Origin: Apiospora phragmitis | Taxonomy: Eukaryota > Ascomycota > Sordariomycetes > Amphisphaeriales > Apiosporaceae | Length of the DNA stretch: 64,000 nucleotides | Assembly (NCBI GenBank): GCA_038363925.1 | Contig: JAQQWL010000003.1 | Span: forward strand, 1,364,001 to 1,428,000 | Reading direction: 5' to 3' | In this document: piece by piece, positions 48,123 through 60,740 of the stretch | How the letters are laid out: every line of letters starts with the position of its first letter | How positions within the stretch are numbered: the first letter of the stretch is position 1 | Notes under the pieces: model-generated | Seen by the model: the letters and a program-made list of their open reading frames with translations, nothing else | What the model was told of the DNA's origin: nothing | The model's database searches: none | Position numbers and translations under genes: made by a program

Positions 48123-48795
48123 CTTGACGATTGCGCCTTGCTGTAATAATATCGCCCACAAGACACACAAGAGAGACAAGGCACAATGCGAAAAACAGGA
48201 ACATATTCGGACATTGGGTTTTGAGTGCTTCGAAATGTGCGAGTAAGACATCCCTTGGACGCTTCCATTCCAACCGCCACCGTCCCTAGCTGGGTGCTGG
48301 ATATTCATAATGCAACCACTACTGGATTCCGACAGCCAATCTCAGTATGTCTCACTCCCGAGTTCTCCATGGTTCGTCATTCCAAAGACCTTGTCCAGGC
48401 CTGCCTTTCTCATCAGAACGTTGTGGCAGTATACTTGTCGCCACTTCATAGCTCAATCTCGGGAGGCATTTTGACACTCAAGATTTTCGTCGACTAGCTA
48501 GAAAGAACAGCCACAGTCCAACATTCATTCGCTTGGTTTTTAACAAATGACTTTTGATTACACTGCTTGACAAGACGTAAAATCCTCGTCGGTTTCAATC
48601 CCGAAAGAGAGCAACAAGCTGAACGTGTTCACCTGGGAGACTGAATATCGTCAACGCCTGTTCCCATACGCGAATCAGTAACACGAATGCTGCCAAGAAC
48701 GCCTTTACCATCTATTAGACAGTAGTAGGGCAAAAACGAAGTGCATTAAATCCATCCATTCATCACAGCTCTGCCCCAATGGACCTAGTAGCAAA
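48123..48795. other. intergenic / MFS promoter side
   Basis: About 670 bases between the MFS start and the RRP3 stop, both minus strand. The upstream in-frame extension of the MFS gene (to 48308) falls here. Nothing else is seen. Confidence 0.45.
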
Positions 48796-50654
48796 TTAAC
48801 CCTCCTCGGCATCCATATCGTCCCGTCTTCTTTTGCCAGAACTACCCTTCTTGAAGCGACCCCCTTTAAGCCCTCTGCCTTTCTTGTCGCGGTTTTCATG
48901 GATATCCTTCATCTCTGTCCGCGCCTCACGGGCTGCCTCATCAACACGAGGTTTGAACAACATGACCTCCTCCTTGCTCGAATCATACTCCTTGTATCTA
49001 GCCAAGTGGTCAGACGATTTAATCTTGTTCGTGAGGTAGTTCATATAACTTACTTCTGACCCAGAGCAGCCTCAATGCGCAACCAGATTTCGAGGTCATA
49101 TTGGGTGACGAGAGAAATAGCATGACCTGACCTTCCAGCTCTAGCCGTGCGTCCTACTCTGTGGACGTATGATTTGGAATCCGATGGCAGATCGTAGTTA
49201 ACTGGGTAGATGTTAGCCAAAAAGTACGTATCCGGTGCGAGCAATCGATCATTGCATATGTAGGGCCAGGAGGCTGAAGAAATCTAGGCCTGGGCTCCTG
49301 TTTGTCAGGCGAGGACGAATAAGGCGCACTTACTGACGACATCGACACTTGGGATATCAAGACCACGTGCGGCCACATCGGTTGCTACCAGAATATCTCG
49401 TGACTTGGCCTTGAACTTGTTCAGCGCTCCAAGACGAGCGGTCTGACCCAACTGTCCATGCAAAGGAATCGCGCCGAATCCTAGGTGTCGCAGCAGGATA
49501 GAAAGACGTTGGCACTCGTTGACAGTTCGAGTGAAAATGATGCCGGATTTGCCTGAGAACTCATGGGCAAGGAAGATGAGATAGGTATCCCTATTTAAAT
49601 AAGGTTAGCTTCACAAGCCTGCAAACATCCACCAACATAGAGATAGGTCTCTTCCCCTTTCAACGTGAGATAATCCTGGCGTAGCAACGAAGGGGTAAGC
49701 TTACTTATGTCTATGCGGAATGAACATGTAATGCGTCTTCAAGGTCGAGACAGTTTGGTACTTGTTAGTTGTAACACTGACCCTTACAGGGTCCCGCAGA
49801 CTGGCTCTTTGGAGGGACTCGACTTTAGACGACATGGTGGCAGAGAAAAGGAATGTGCGCCGCTCCCTGGGCACGAACTTGAGGATCTTCTCGATGATCG
49901 GACCGAAGTCCATATCTAGAAGGCGATCTGCTTCGTCCATAACCAGGTACTTCAAGGCTCTCAGACTAAAGCCCTTGGTCTTCTCGAGATGATCAAGAAG
50001 ACGGCCAGGGGTGGCGACAATGATGTGCGGCTTGCGAGAAAGCGCAATACTTTGAGGCACCATGTCGAGACCACCGACAATAACAGCACATCGCAAGGAT
50101 ATCAGAGAGCCGAGAGCTTCAAAGCTTTGGCCAATCTGAGCTGCCAGCTCACGAGTAGGCGCGATGACCAGGCCAAACAGAGGCTGCGGCTTTTCGAGCA
50201 GCGACTGTAAGATAGGCAGGGCAAATGCAGCCGTTTTGCCACTTCCCGTCTCGGCCAGACCGATGACGTCGCGGTTCTGGAGAGCAATAGGGATGGACTT
50301 CTGCTGGATCGGCGTGGGATTTGTATAGCCCAAAGACTCGCAGGCTTCGCAAAGCGAGTCAACAATGCCGAGTTCTTTGAACGACTTGTTTGCCACCTCC
50401 TCATCTTCCTCGGCATCATCAGCACCAGCTTCGGATTCGTCGCTACTCGCGCCGGCTTCCTTGCCTTCGGCCTTGTCCTCATCCTCGTCTTGGAGGGTCC
50501 CTGACTCTAGAGGGGATGCCTCTTCGTTCGATTCGCTCTCTTCATCTTGCACTTGTTCTGTAACATGTTTCTTTCCGCTTTTGATGTCTGCCTTGGGGCG
50601 GGGCGCCTTCGCATCGTGCGACAGCTTGCGCCGCTTGCTCGTCGCCGAAGACAT
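48796..50654 (-). CDS. RRP3: ATP-dependent rRNA helicase RRP3 (DEAD-box)
   Basis: Nucleolar helicase needed for early pre-rRNA cleavage and 18S rRNA formation. Four exons on the minus strand, 50654-49705, 49590-49334, 49201-49054 and 48997-48796, give 518 aa. The start [14 protein letters not shown] is chosen over an ATG 13 codons upstream. Residues 1-95 are acidic and Ser/Glu-rich. Helicase motifs in order: Q-motif FKELG and [61 protein letters not shown] and [15 protein letters not shown]. The C-terminal tail is basic, [20 protein letters not shown]. It is head-to-head with SSF1, another ribosome-biogenesis gene. Confidence 0.97.
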
Positions 50655-51313
50655 ATCGTGGAGGCTGCGACGTTCGATTGAGTCTGAGATCAAAGGTCGG
50701 GCTCGTTGTTCAATTGGTGGTGTGTCTGTACAAGTTCGTGACTACTACCGTGGGTAGTAGAGCTGCAGTTTTATTTCGATGTGATTCATAGGAAGTCAAC
50801 TCACCCAAACTTTGATGTTCGCTCGCGTCCAAGAAAAGGCCCACCCAACTTTTTAGCGGGCCTTATCCGAACTTACAGGTTCCCTGCCTGGACCCCTTCA
50901 TGAAGAAACTATCGTTCAATATTTGAATACCTTGCGATATGCGAACCAAAGCAGATGTAGTGGTAAAACAAGTTGTTCAATTTGAATAACCTCCCTAACC
51001 TCGGAATACTGTTTATAAGGAACGAATTCCAATATCCTATTCATTGTGTCCTGCGGTTTTGCCATCTTGTAATCCTTATCTGATTTTCCCCATTATCGAT
51101 AGCCGACGATAAGAAATTTTAGGTGGGACTCTGAACTTTTTCTTAGGTGAACTTGCAGCTCGGTAGTACAATAGTACGCAGAATCGGGGGGAGTAGCAAC
51201 ATCCATACAACTCTCGCTCAACCAGCTCCTCTCAAGCGTTTACCCAGCAGCCTCAATTGGTACAGAACAACCCTCGAATTTATCTTTGAGTTTCTTCGAT
51301 ACCACCATAAGCC
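50655..51313. promoter_or_regulatory. shared divergent promoter of RRP3 and SSF1
   Basis: 659 bases separate the two start codons. An AAATTTT core at about 51114-51120 resembles the yeast rRNA-processing element (RRPE), but this is one weak match. Co-regulation is inferred from the orientation and the shared pathway. Confidence 0.4.
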
Positions 51314-52680
51314 ATGGCGAAACGTCGGACAAAGACGCGCACTCACGTCAGCGCCGCCAACCCCGAGTCTACTGCCGCTTCGACCGGTCATGCCTCCGTC
51401 AAGGACCCCAAGAGCATGGTCATTCGGATAGGTGCTGGCGAGGTTGGATCGAATATCAGTCAATTGGCCAAGGATGTGCGTCAGGTCATGGAGCCCGGTA
51501 CCGCGAGTCGACTGAAGGAGCGCCGCGCGAATCGCCTTCGAGACTATGTCACCATGACCGGCCCGCTAGGAGTCACTCATCTGCTCCTGTTCTCCAAGTC
51601 CGATTCCGGTAACACAAACCTCCGTGTAGCCCTAGCACCTCGAGGACCTACGCTGCATTTCCGCGTCGACAAATACTCCCTCTGCAAGGATGTGAGGCGC
51701 GCCCAGCGGCACCCGAGAGGCGGCGGCAAGGAGTACCTCACACCTCCCCTGCTCGTCATGAACAACTTCTCTACCCCCGGCTCTGATGCCAAGTCGAAAG
51801 TCCCTCGCCATCTCGAAAGCCTCACAACCACCGTCTTCCAGTCCCTCTTCCCCCCATCAACCCCCAGAAGACGCCGCTCCGATCCATTAAGCGGGTGCTC
51901 CTCTTAAATCGAGAACCTGCCAAGGACGGCGATGATGGCAGCTTTGTCATAAACTTCCGACACTACGCCATCACAACCAAGGCCGTCGGTGTGTCCAAGC
52001 CGCTTCGGCGCCTGGATGCGGCTGAAAAGCTGCTTAATAAGAAGGCGAGGAAAGGGGTGTGCCGAACCTGGGCAAGCTGGAGGATATCTCCGACTACATG
52101 GTTGGCGGTGAGAAATGGAGACGGTTACATGACAGATGCCACGAGTGGCAGTGAAATGGACACGGATGCCGAGGTCGAAGTCCTCGACAACGCTCCCAAG
52201 AAGGTCCTGTCCCAGAAGGCCCGCGCCGCTCTCGAAGCCAGCGCCAAAGCCGATGAAGCCGATGACCGCGTGGAGCGCAGAGCCGTGAAAATGGTCGAGC
52301 TGGGCCCGCGAATGAAACTGCGCCTGGTCAAGGTCGAGGAAGGTCTCTCTGGCGGCAACGTCATGTGGCACGAGCACATCCACAAGTCCAAGGATGAGAT
52401 CCAGGAGCTCGAGAAGCGCTGGGAACAAAGGCGAACGGAGAAGGAAAAGCGTCGCAAGGAGCAAAAGGCCAATGTCGAAAAGAAGAAGAAGGAGCGCGCT
52501 GTCAATGGCTCTAAAAAGGACGGTGACGACGATGAGATGGATCTGGATGGCAACAACAGTGATCTGTTTGATGAGATGATGGATGATGACTATGACAGTG
52601 AGGGTCTGGCCGGTGCCGCCGATGAAGCTGCCAAGGAGGACGACTGGGAGGAGGAGGACGACGAAGGGGATGATAAATAG
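51314..52680 (+). CDS. SSF1: ribosome biogenesis protein SSF1 (Brix domain, PPAN family), three single-base frameshifts
   Basis: Nucleolar factor for 27S pre-rRNA maturation and 60S assembly. The Brix domain opens with MVIRIGAGEVGSNISQLAKD, then ERRANRLRDYVTMTGPLGVT, LHFRVDKYSLCKDV and the PPLLVMNNFSTPGSDAKSK block. Three frame changes follow. The C6 run at 51850-51855 lacks one C (FPP-INPQKTPLRSIKRVLLL). The G4 run at 52054-52057 lacks one G (KGG-VPNLGKLEDISDYMVGGE). The A3 run at 52113-52115 has one A too many (GEN-GDGYMTDATSGSEMD). Repairing all three gives 455 aa, the usual SSF1 size. The C-terminus is a lysine/glutamate coiled-coil-like region ending in a long acidic tail. The gene is probably intact in the organism. 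Confidence 0.92.
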
Positions 52681-54112
52681 AGTAGTCGTCCCTTCAGGCT
52701 CAAAAAGCAGTTGTTGACATTGCTTAATGCATCGGTTCCGACGTTTGTTATTCTAGTGTGGATCATACATGTTGTGCTAGGCTATACGGAGTATGACTAT
52801 ACCCTTCCTTTTCGAGCTTTGATTGAACGAATATAGTGTGTGAAGGACAGTATATCCTATGGAGCCCTCGTCTTCCCAGGAACTTGTCTGTTCAACCCCC
52901 TTTATGACTGTTGGCTATGCACCATGTTGTGCTGTTAGAAGAAGGTAGCTCCCTAAATGGCTGCGATGTCTATCGACGTAACAATCTGTGTATAAAGCGC
53001 TTTCTATTTCAGGATTTAGAGTTGTGTGAAGTGAAATACGGGCTACGTTAACAATGCTTTCCTTGAGTTGCTGTTGGTTTAAATTATTCCGATCAAAACT
53101 TCGAAGAAAGACTGTGAGAATAGTATCATATTGTGCATCACATGCCGTTTGGGCATATCCTGTGCGAATCAAGAAAAAGCACTCACAAAGAGAATCCTTA
53201 AATCTTCGTTGGTTGAAAATAGCTTACTGCTCAACTTTGTATCTTTTAGTAGTAACTGAGTAATGCAGGCAAATGCAACGATGCTCTACCAACAACAAGT
53301 CTCGACAGCGCCGCCGTAGAATCCCCACTATCCCATCCACCGTACCGCTCGGCCGGTAGGAAAGCGATTGATCCATTCCATCCGTCAGCCAGGCATGGGA
53401 CGGACCTTCAAATGGCCCCGTTCTGGCGGCAATCCATGGACGCGCACTGGGACGGGCATGTCCGTTTGTGGGTCTGATGGCTCGCTTCTGTGACTTCCCA
53501 CTGACTGATGGACTGCGGATCATCCAAGATCTACCAGACGGAGGCCGCAAAGCCGGTCGCAGCAGCAGCGCCTCAATTGTTGGGGGGATTTTATGGCCAA
53601 CCAAGAGCCGTTTGATAGCTTTATGCTCCACGAGTTGTTGACCGCACACACGTGAAATAGTTGGTCGTATCAGCTTGAGGAACGAGCTTAGCGCGGGGGA
53701 AGGAGACGTGATAATGCTACGTGTATGGTTGATTTCACGAAGCTTGCTCTCCCAAGGAGGAGGCATGTATGCCCAGTCGAGGTCTTGTCCATTTGGGTAT
53801 ATAAAGTTCGGAACTTCGCAATGTCAGGAGGCGTCTTACACGAACCGTACCATGGTCCGTTCCCCTTAGGTGGCCTCCTAGAAGGCCTACAACTTTTGCA
53901 AGCTCGCAAAATTACATTTTCAAACGAAGGCTCTGGATGGTGTGAAGCTACATCTATGTTCTTTGGAGATCCGATATCCAAACATGTTAAGCCAACAACC
54001 CCCCGAAAATACAATCAAGTATGCTCAACAATATGGCAACTGATGCCATTATCAGCGTACGAGGCGGACGCACCAAGCTGCCACTATGGTGAGCCCATGT
54101 TGTTCAATGGTT
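52681..54112. other. intergenic between convergent genes, no gene supported
   Basis: About 1.4 kb. Two overlapping frames around 53224-53766 (-) and 53725-54150 (+) have no domain and conflict with the acidic-protein gene. Confidence 0.45.
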
Positions 54113-54982
54113 TTAGTTTTCCTCGTCGCCATTGGCAGCAACCTCCTTGATGTCGTCTTCACCTTCAGCAACAACTGGAACAGCGCCGACCTTGACAGCT
54201 TTGGCAGGCTCAGCAGCGTGAGCATCAGCGGCGGCGGCGGATTCCTCCGTGTCGTCCTCCTCTTCGGCATCGGCCTCTTCCTCTTCTTCTTCGAGGGCGT
54301 CTTCCTCGGGTTCGAGCCCACCTTGCTCATCGACGTTTTCGTCGTCTTCGTCGGGCTCCTCCTCATCGCCGTCGTCCGCTACGGGAACGGGCTCTGTGGA
54401 CGCCGGGGCAGTCTTCTGTTTCTTGGCCGGGCGCGCTGGCTCGGCTAATATGAGTACGGATGTTGTCAGTCAGTCGCATTGCTCGGAAAATCAGAAGGCG
54501 CATAGCTAGAGACGCTGCTTTCTGCTAGCTGCGCCATCCGGTGATGGAAGAGTGCATCACGAGGCGATGGGACTCACGTTTAACACCATTCTCCTCTTCT
54601 TCAGGCTCGCCTTCCTCCTCGTCATCGTCGTCATCATCATCGACTTCGTCCTCGTCTCCCTCAGAGATATATCTGTCGAGGCGTCAGGATCGTCATGCTT
54701 CACATCAGGTAGTGTTCTAGGGAAGCCACCACAAGGACGAAGGCGGATGGCCTGGCGTCGCATCAACAATGCTACAGCAATGCGCCCAGGCTAAGCGCAT
54801 CGAGCGTGATGGCGCATAGCTTGCGACGCACGGCAGGCGGGGAGGGCCACAGGTTGCGACCTGGGTGCAGGCAGTGTGCGCGGGTAACGTGCTGACAGTA
54901 TTACTCACTCTTCTTCTTCTTCGCTTTCGTCGCTGGGAAGGGCAACGAGCTCTTCCTCCTCAGTCTTGCGCTTGCGGGACAT
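54113..54982 (-). CDS. small, very acidic nuclear-type protein of unknown function
   Basis: Three minus-strand exons, 54982-54909, 54672-54578 and 54444-54113, joined in phase, give 166 aa. It starts with a basic patch, MSRKRKTEEEELVALPSDES, becomes almost pure Asp/Glu (GDEDEVDDDDDDDEEGEPEE), has a nuclear-localisation-like PARPAKKQKTAP, then a second long acid run and a milder C-terminus with AVKVGAVPVVAEGEDDIKEV. No fold is recognisable. The composition is like histone chaperones or ribosome-assembly acidic proteins, but that is only an analogy. The 236-base first intron is long for this window. The gene lies downstream of SSF1 in opposite orientation. Confidence 0.75.
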
Positions 54983-57900
54983 GGTTGGCTGTAAGTGGGC
55001 AGGCTTAGATAATGGGTAGGTTCAGCAGCAAGGGGGAGAAGTCCCGGTAGGTCAATGGCAAGTGAAAAGTATAAGAGACCACAGAGCAAGCAACATGGAA
55101 GAGAAGAGGGAGGGTAATGGATAAGAAGAAGGAGAAAAGCTGGGGGTGGTGGGAAAGCAAGCGCTGGGCGCGGCTCCCCCCAGGACGGAGACAGGAGAGG
55201 GAACGCGCAGGGAAAGGTGGGAGGCGGAGGCTCGTAAGCTGGGGGAGCTCTGGGAAGCTGGGAGCTGGGAGCTGGCTGGACAGCTTGGGAAGGTCAGACT
55301 TGGGGGGGATTGAGGGGACACGAGGAAGAGGAGGGGGAGCTTGCTAGTTGGCTTGCTTGCTGGCTTGCCAGCCCATCCCATTACGTGCGCCAGTGTGCTA
55401 CTGCTGCTGCTCGCCCATCCAAGGTGCTTTGCTGCTTTCTGAACCTCTCCTCCTCGTCATCATGGATGGTAAAACTACATACAGTACCTACCTGCCTACT
55501 ACCAACGTACAACAGCCCCCCATGTAGGCATGTACTGACAAGTACATGTGTAAGTACTCTCCCAAGAACTACGGCACGCGTTTCTGCGCATGGGGAAGAT
55601 GGGGAAGAGAGCATAACTCTGTCATTGTGGATCACGTTTGATAGAGCCACAAAGTCACTCCTTGCCACTTAAAGTTGGCAGTCAAACGAAGAGGGACGAC
55701 TGCAGATGGGAGACCTGATGAGTGGGGAAGCATACAGAAGACAGAGCAAAAAGAGAGCTGGTCGCTGGCTGCACTGCAAGTGATGACATTGGGGGGGGGC
55801 TTGGATGTTGTAATGGTGTGTACGCGGGCCACTGTCTGCCCATAGCCCGATGCTAGACACGGGAGCTGTCGATTGGCCCCTGGGAAAAACATGGGAGAAG
55901 GCAGCTTAAAATGATGGCTGGCAGGCTGACTGGCTCTGTTCCCCAAGAAAGAGAAACGAGAGCAGACAAGGGAGCTTTGGCCTCTCCACACACTCCTGTC
56001 CGTCCAGTTCCGTCTGCCCTGTCCCTTTCTGTGTAAGAGCTTAACCCCTGTCGTGCACCATGGCCCAGCCAGAACAGGTTGAGTACAGACAGCAAGGGCC
56101 AGTGAATGAACCAACGCGCATACGGAATGTCCGTACCTGACCTGACGTATCTGGGTACAGGTGATAAAAGGCTTCAGATCACGTGCAAATCTCCAACATT
56201 TGCCGGATGGATGGTCCGAGTGTCTGCCGTGTACAGCATGGAGTACAAAGTAAACTTCGATCAGAACTGTATCGCAAGACAAACTTGAAACACTCCTGTT
56301 GATGACGTTTGGCAAAGCAAGCAAACGCCGTAGAGGCTATGTATGTATGTACTGCACAAAGCATCACTGCATCTGGTTTGCATACACACACAACTATCGG
56401 CACTCTTTTTGCTTTCCCCGCCCTGCCGACCTGACTTGTCATTTCTGTGTTTTCCCAAAGCTTCCGTCTCCCCTCCAAAAGATGGGGTTGGCAGGTAGGG
56501 CAGATAGGGCAGCTGGTGGCTGGTGGGCTGGTCGGCATTGTCGTCGAACATGAGCCTATGTGGAAAGGAAAGGGGTCTTTCTTCATATGCGATTGTTATG
56601 GATTGACCCATACCCCAGGCATTTGTATATACATTTCACCCATGAAATTCAGGGACGAATGTGTATATTGAATTGCTGGGTGGTAAAGGGGAAACTCAAT
56701 CCTTCCGTGTGTTGTGTGCGGTCGTTTAATAAGCCTGCGGCTACGACAACGCATAATAGAATGATACTTACATATGTAGGTACTCATGTATTCTATACTG
56801 ACCGTGAAAGACAAAAGATATGGAGGTATCGACACCAGGAAAGTCGAGTTAAACGCTGTCGCGTCGCAATCACAAGACGCCAAATACCTGACCGTGGTGA
56901 AGATCGGTAGAAGCTCCCGTCATTCTTGGAACTCGCATTCTTCTCATCGCTCGATGATGGAGGCATCAGATGTTCAAACTGCTTGCGGAGTCAGAAATAA
57001 ACCGTACTTAGCCAACCTACTCAAATAATATAACGGCTGCACTTTGGGAAAACTTTACTCCTATTAAGTGTATAAATAAAAGAAAAATATAGGAAAATAC
57101 AGTGATTAATTCCGATTATAATAATATTTTTTATATATTTTCTTTTCTATTCGTTAAACTGTAAATATTCCTTGAAATCGTGGTAGTCTGCGTTGAGATG
57201 GCCAAGTCCGGTTTATTTCTGACAGCGCCAGACTGCCATCATCGCTCGGACAAAGAAAAGACTTGCCATACAGCGGATACGGAGCAAGGCGAATATCACC
57301 ACCACTGCTTCAGACCACAGAAGAAACGGGGCGATCATCAGAAACAACAGCTGTATTTAGTTGTATAGTTTGACATTGACATCAGCAATGGTGAAAGGAT
57401 CGAACATGTTGATCCGCTATCTCCAATTTCAGTACTGTCCGTCATAACCGGGTACGGGAGGCAGCCACTTCAGCGATACATAGCAGCAAGGGAGCATATG
57501 AAGACCCGAAAGGACGACTTATTGATCACCGATGGGCGTCGCGATGTTTCATATCGTGCAAGCTGTGCGAACCCCCTATTATCCTACATCCGACAGTTTA
57601 GGAGATTCCGAATCGGAATGATTTAATCCTTCTCCGAGGAGGGCTTGTAAGCGGAAATTAGTGATGATGGATTGAAAGAAAAGGAATCACCAACAATATT
57701 GAAGCCAACTTCGTTTTGTCAGGCAGGCCCCCATTGGCAGATTGGTCTCCCGTTCCATTGGGTTCGTAAAGCTCGCCTCGAACCGGGGCGGGCTCCAGTG
57801 TCTCTCCCCGATGCGCTAGGGAGAGCCGGAAACCCCTCTGCCCCTAACTTGATGGAGGTGCACCACCTAGTCGACTGATTAAAACCTAGCAGGGACCGCT

Positions 57901-60740
57901 TTTACAGGGGCGCGGGCCGCTGTCACAACCACCACATCTACCAGAGCAAAACAGGTGTTGCGATTTCACATGCGGCTGCACAGGCAGAGGTCAAAATCAT
58001 TAGAACCCCGGCCCGTGAAGCTTGGGAGTCCTCAGGTTAGCTTACAGACAGAGGTAGTATATCAAGCCAACTAGTCACAAAGGGGATGAAGTTCAATTCC
58101 TCCAGACTCGGTCCAAACCTATCCTTGCCTGACATCATTGGGCAAGGGCGCACGCAAGGGGGACAAAGAAGGCTGTCGAGATTTGGATTGGATCGTCGTC
58201 TTCTGTCTGCCTTCTTTTTCCTTTCCTTTTTTGTTTTGGCAAGAAGCTCCTGGGCCAATGGGAATGCAGGACTTCTCGGTGGTAGTCTTTTTTTGTTTTG
58301 GTTTCCCCCTGTCGGCTGTCTTCAATGTCATCCCAGCAAAATTCCACACGTTCCTTCGACGGATCCAACGCTAATTCAATAATTTTTTTTCTTTCAGGCT
58401 TCAGCTTCATTTCAATCTCCCGGCCAGTCGTAACAAACAAGAGGCCATGACGCGTGCCGAACCCACCGAATGTAAACATTTGATTTGATTTCTAATTATG
58501 AATTCTCGTCCAGATGTGTACCCATAGAGCCAATATCCTACGGGTATCCGGATCACGGTTGTTTGTACTTTGACTGTGGTCTATGCAAAGGAGTCCCTCT
58601 TCAGTTAATTGGATATCAACTCTATTCCTGTTTGGGGCTGCTTATTTCACTCGTATCAAAGGCTGTTGAAGCCAACCAATAGGCGGGCTCATCGAAGCTG
58701 TCAAATTATATACTAATTACATAGTAGTACAAGATATTAACGAGGAGGGCTTGTGAACGGATGTCAATCGTCGAGATAAAGTGTGCATTGTTTAATTCCC
58801 ATCTGCGCGGTGCAGGTAATAGCTCTACTCCAAGAGATGAATAGGATCCAACAGTGGAACATGGGACATGCAGCTGCATTAATATATGTGATATCATTTT
58901 TTCCATCTTGCCCATTTGGAATTGCATGCAACCTCATGCCGGTACTGTCACTATCAGAGACATCCCATGGAGATGCGGCACCGGGAGCGGCAGCATGCTG
59001 TCACTACCTGTGATTAACGAACCTTCGATGGCCCCGGCGCGAGGGGCCATGGATGGAGAACCATCAAGGCGCCCTTGCATGAGGCATCACGCGGTGCTTC
59101 ATACAGATGAAGAGCGATATGACAGTGAGAAATTGACATCATTCTATATATTACTTCAATGCGTGCATGTGTTGAGCTTAGGCAGATCTGGTCCCTTTTC
59201 CAGAGTTCCGTTATCGAGTCTAGGAGCACAGGCTACTGCGTTTTGACATGTCACGCCAGCATCATACCAGGAACGCCAGGCAGGCACTGAGATCTAACCT
59301 AATATACACTCACCCGGACTCGGCATCCATTGGACCGCAAAAACTGCATTACCGCTGTTCGAAAAGGAACGCCAGCTAATTCCATCGCGATTTGAAGTGC
59401 CCTTCCCCGTCAGATCACTCGATGGCAAGTCGTCTTCAGCCTTCTCGATTATATTACAGTTGCAGGCTCCAGTAAGCACTACCGGACGTGCCGCCATACA
59501 GCGTGGCAGCCCGATCTATCTCATCAACCTCACCGACGATCCCATATCCAGGCAGCATTGGCCAGGGCGCAAAGTCACTTCCGAGTATGTACTCCCTAGT
59601 AAGGCACCAGCGACACAATGCAGCGCAGAAGGAATTGACTGACGACTGCCTCTTCCGGCCTGCCTCTACAGCCAATCTTGTTGTTGATGTTCCCTCCCCC
59701 ACTAACGACTCGCAAGCTCTGCTGGAATGTAGACTAAATCGGGCAAAATACCAGACTGCCGATGTTGACACAAACTACAGGCAGGTAAGTCTTTCTAGTT
59801 CTTGATCCGGTCGGCGGGTGGTACAGCTCTCGTACAAGGAACACCCGTGCTGATGGGAGAGGTTCTGCAAGACTCGCAATGGCCACAAAATTTCCGGCCG
59901 TTACCGCTGACCCGCTGGGGGGACACAGCATGAAAGGGGATGCTGCTTATGCTGCACAAGAACTAACCGTCCGTTGTTGAAGATTCGGAAACGAGCAATC
60001 AGAAAGCAAGCCAGGTAGTCGGCACAGGAAAGGAAGGGAAAAAAAGGATCCCGAACGGACAAAAGCCCATTAGTGCATCAAGCATTAGAGCTTAGCATCA
60101 GCATCCGGATTTCGCATGATCGCGCATCATTCCAGCATTGGCATCGCGCATCCCCATGTGCTCCTTCTGGGAATAGTTGTGCAAATTACTAGTTCCCAGT
60201 CGGGCCTAGGACGACCAGGTCAGCAACGGGTTCCTGGATTTAATTCAACCTTGGAAGCCTGCCCAAGCAAAATCCCCACAAACTGGATCGAGGTTGTAGC
60301 AGCCTACCCAAGGTGCAGTTTCAATCTCCGCCAAGCGCCCGCTGTTGTTATTATTATTGGTCGCCTCGAAAACTCTCTGCGTCTCATTCTCTGGGCGTCT
60401 CTCTCCTCGCTCTTCCTGTTACGGCTTCTGCTTGTAGGAGTCCTGACTGTCAGAGACAGGCACTCATGTCACTCGGAGCCTTTCTTTGTTAGCCCCGGTC
60501 CGGCCTTGTCTGCTCCTCCTTAGCCTCTAGTCCTTTTGGGCGGGCTTATTCCATTCCTTTACTAGCCGGACTCCTCCAATAACCTTTCCTCTACACATAA
60601 GTCAGAAATCAAGTTTTCCTCAACATACATGGACTATATCAGGGCACGGATATACACAGGTAATCACAAATAAGAGGGGGGGGGGCAGCGTGAGAGAGTG
60701 ACAAGCCGGCCATCCCTATGTGCCACCCGCGGCCGGCACA
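54983..60740. other. 5.8-kb region with no supported gene
   Basis: The longest gene-free stretch in the window. Frames of up to 230 codons (56324-55632, minus) are composed of unlikely protein and overlap others. G-rich runs occur at 55791-55799 and 60676-60685. A sharply AT-rich island with poly-A/T and ATAAT words lies at about 57030-57175. No repeats with terminal structure, transposase or reverse-transcriptase motifs were seen. The right end is the TBC gene promoter and leader. Confidence 0.5.
57030..57175. other. AT-rich island
   Basis: About 145 bases made almost entirely of A and T between GC-balanced flanks. It could be a remnant of RIP-mutated repeat DNA or a replication/matrix-type element; sequence alone does not decide. 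Confidence 0.4.

Noticed and set aside
55632..56324. 230-codon minus-strand frame in the gene desert
   Set aside because: Cys/Ser/His-rich unlikely protein with no domain and no splice or start context.
60720..60740. GTG start for the TBC protein seven codons upstream of the ATG
   Set aside because: Non-AUG starts are rare in fungi and an ATG at 60741 is available in frame without loss of any conserved part.
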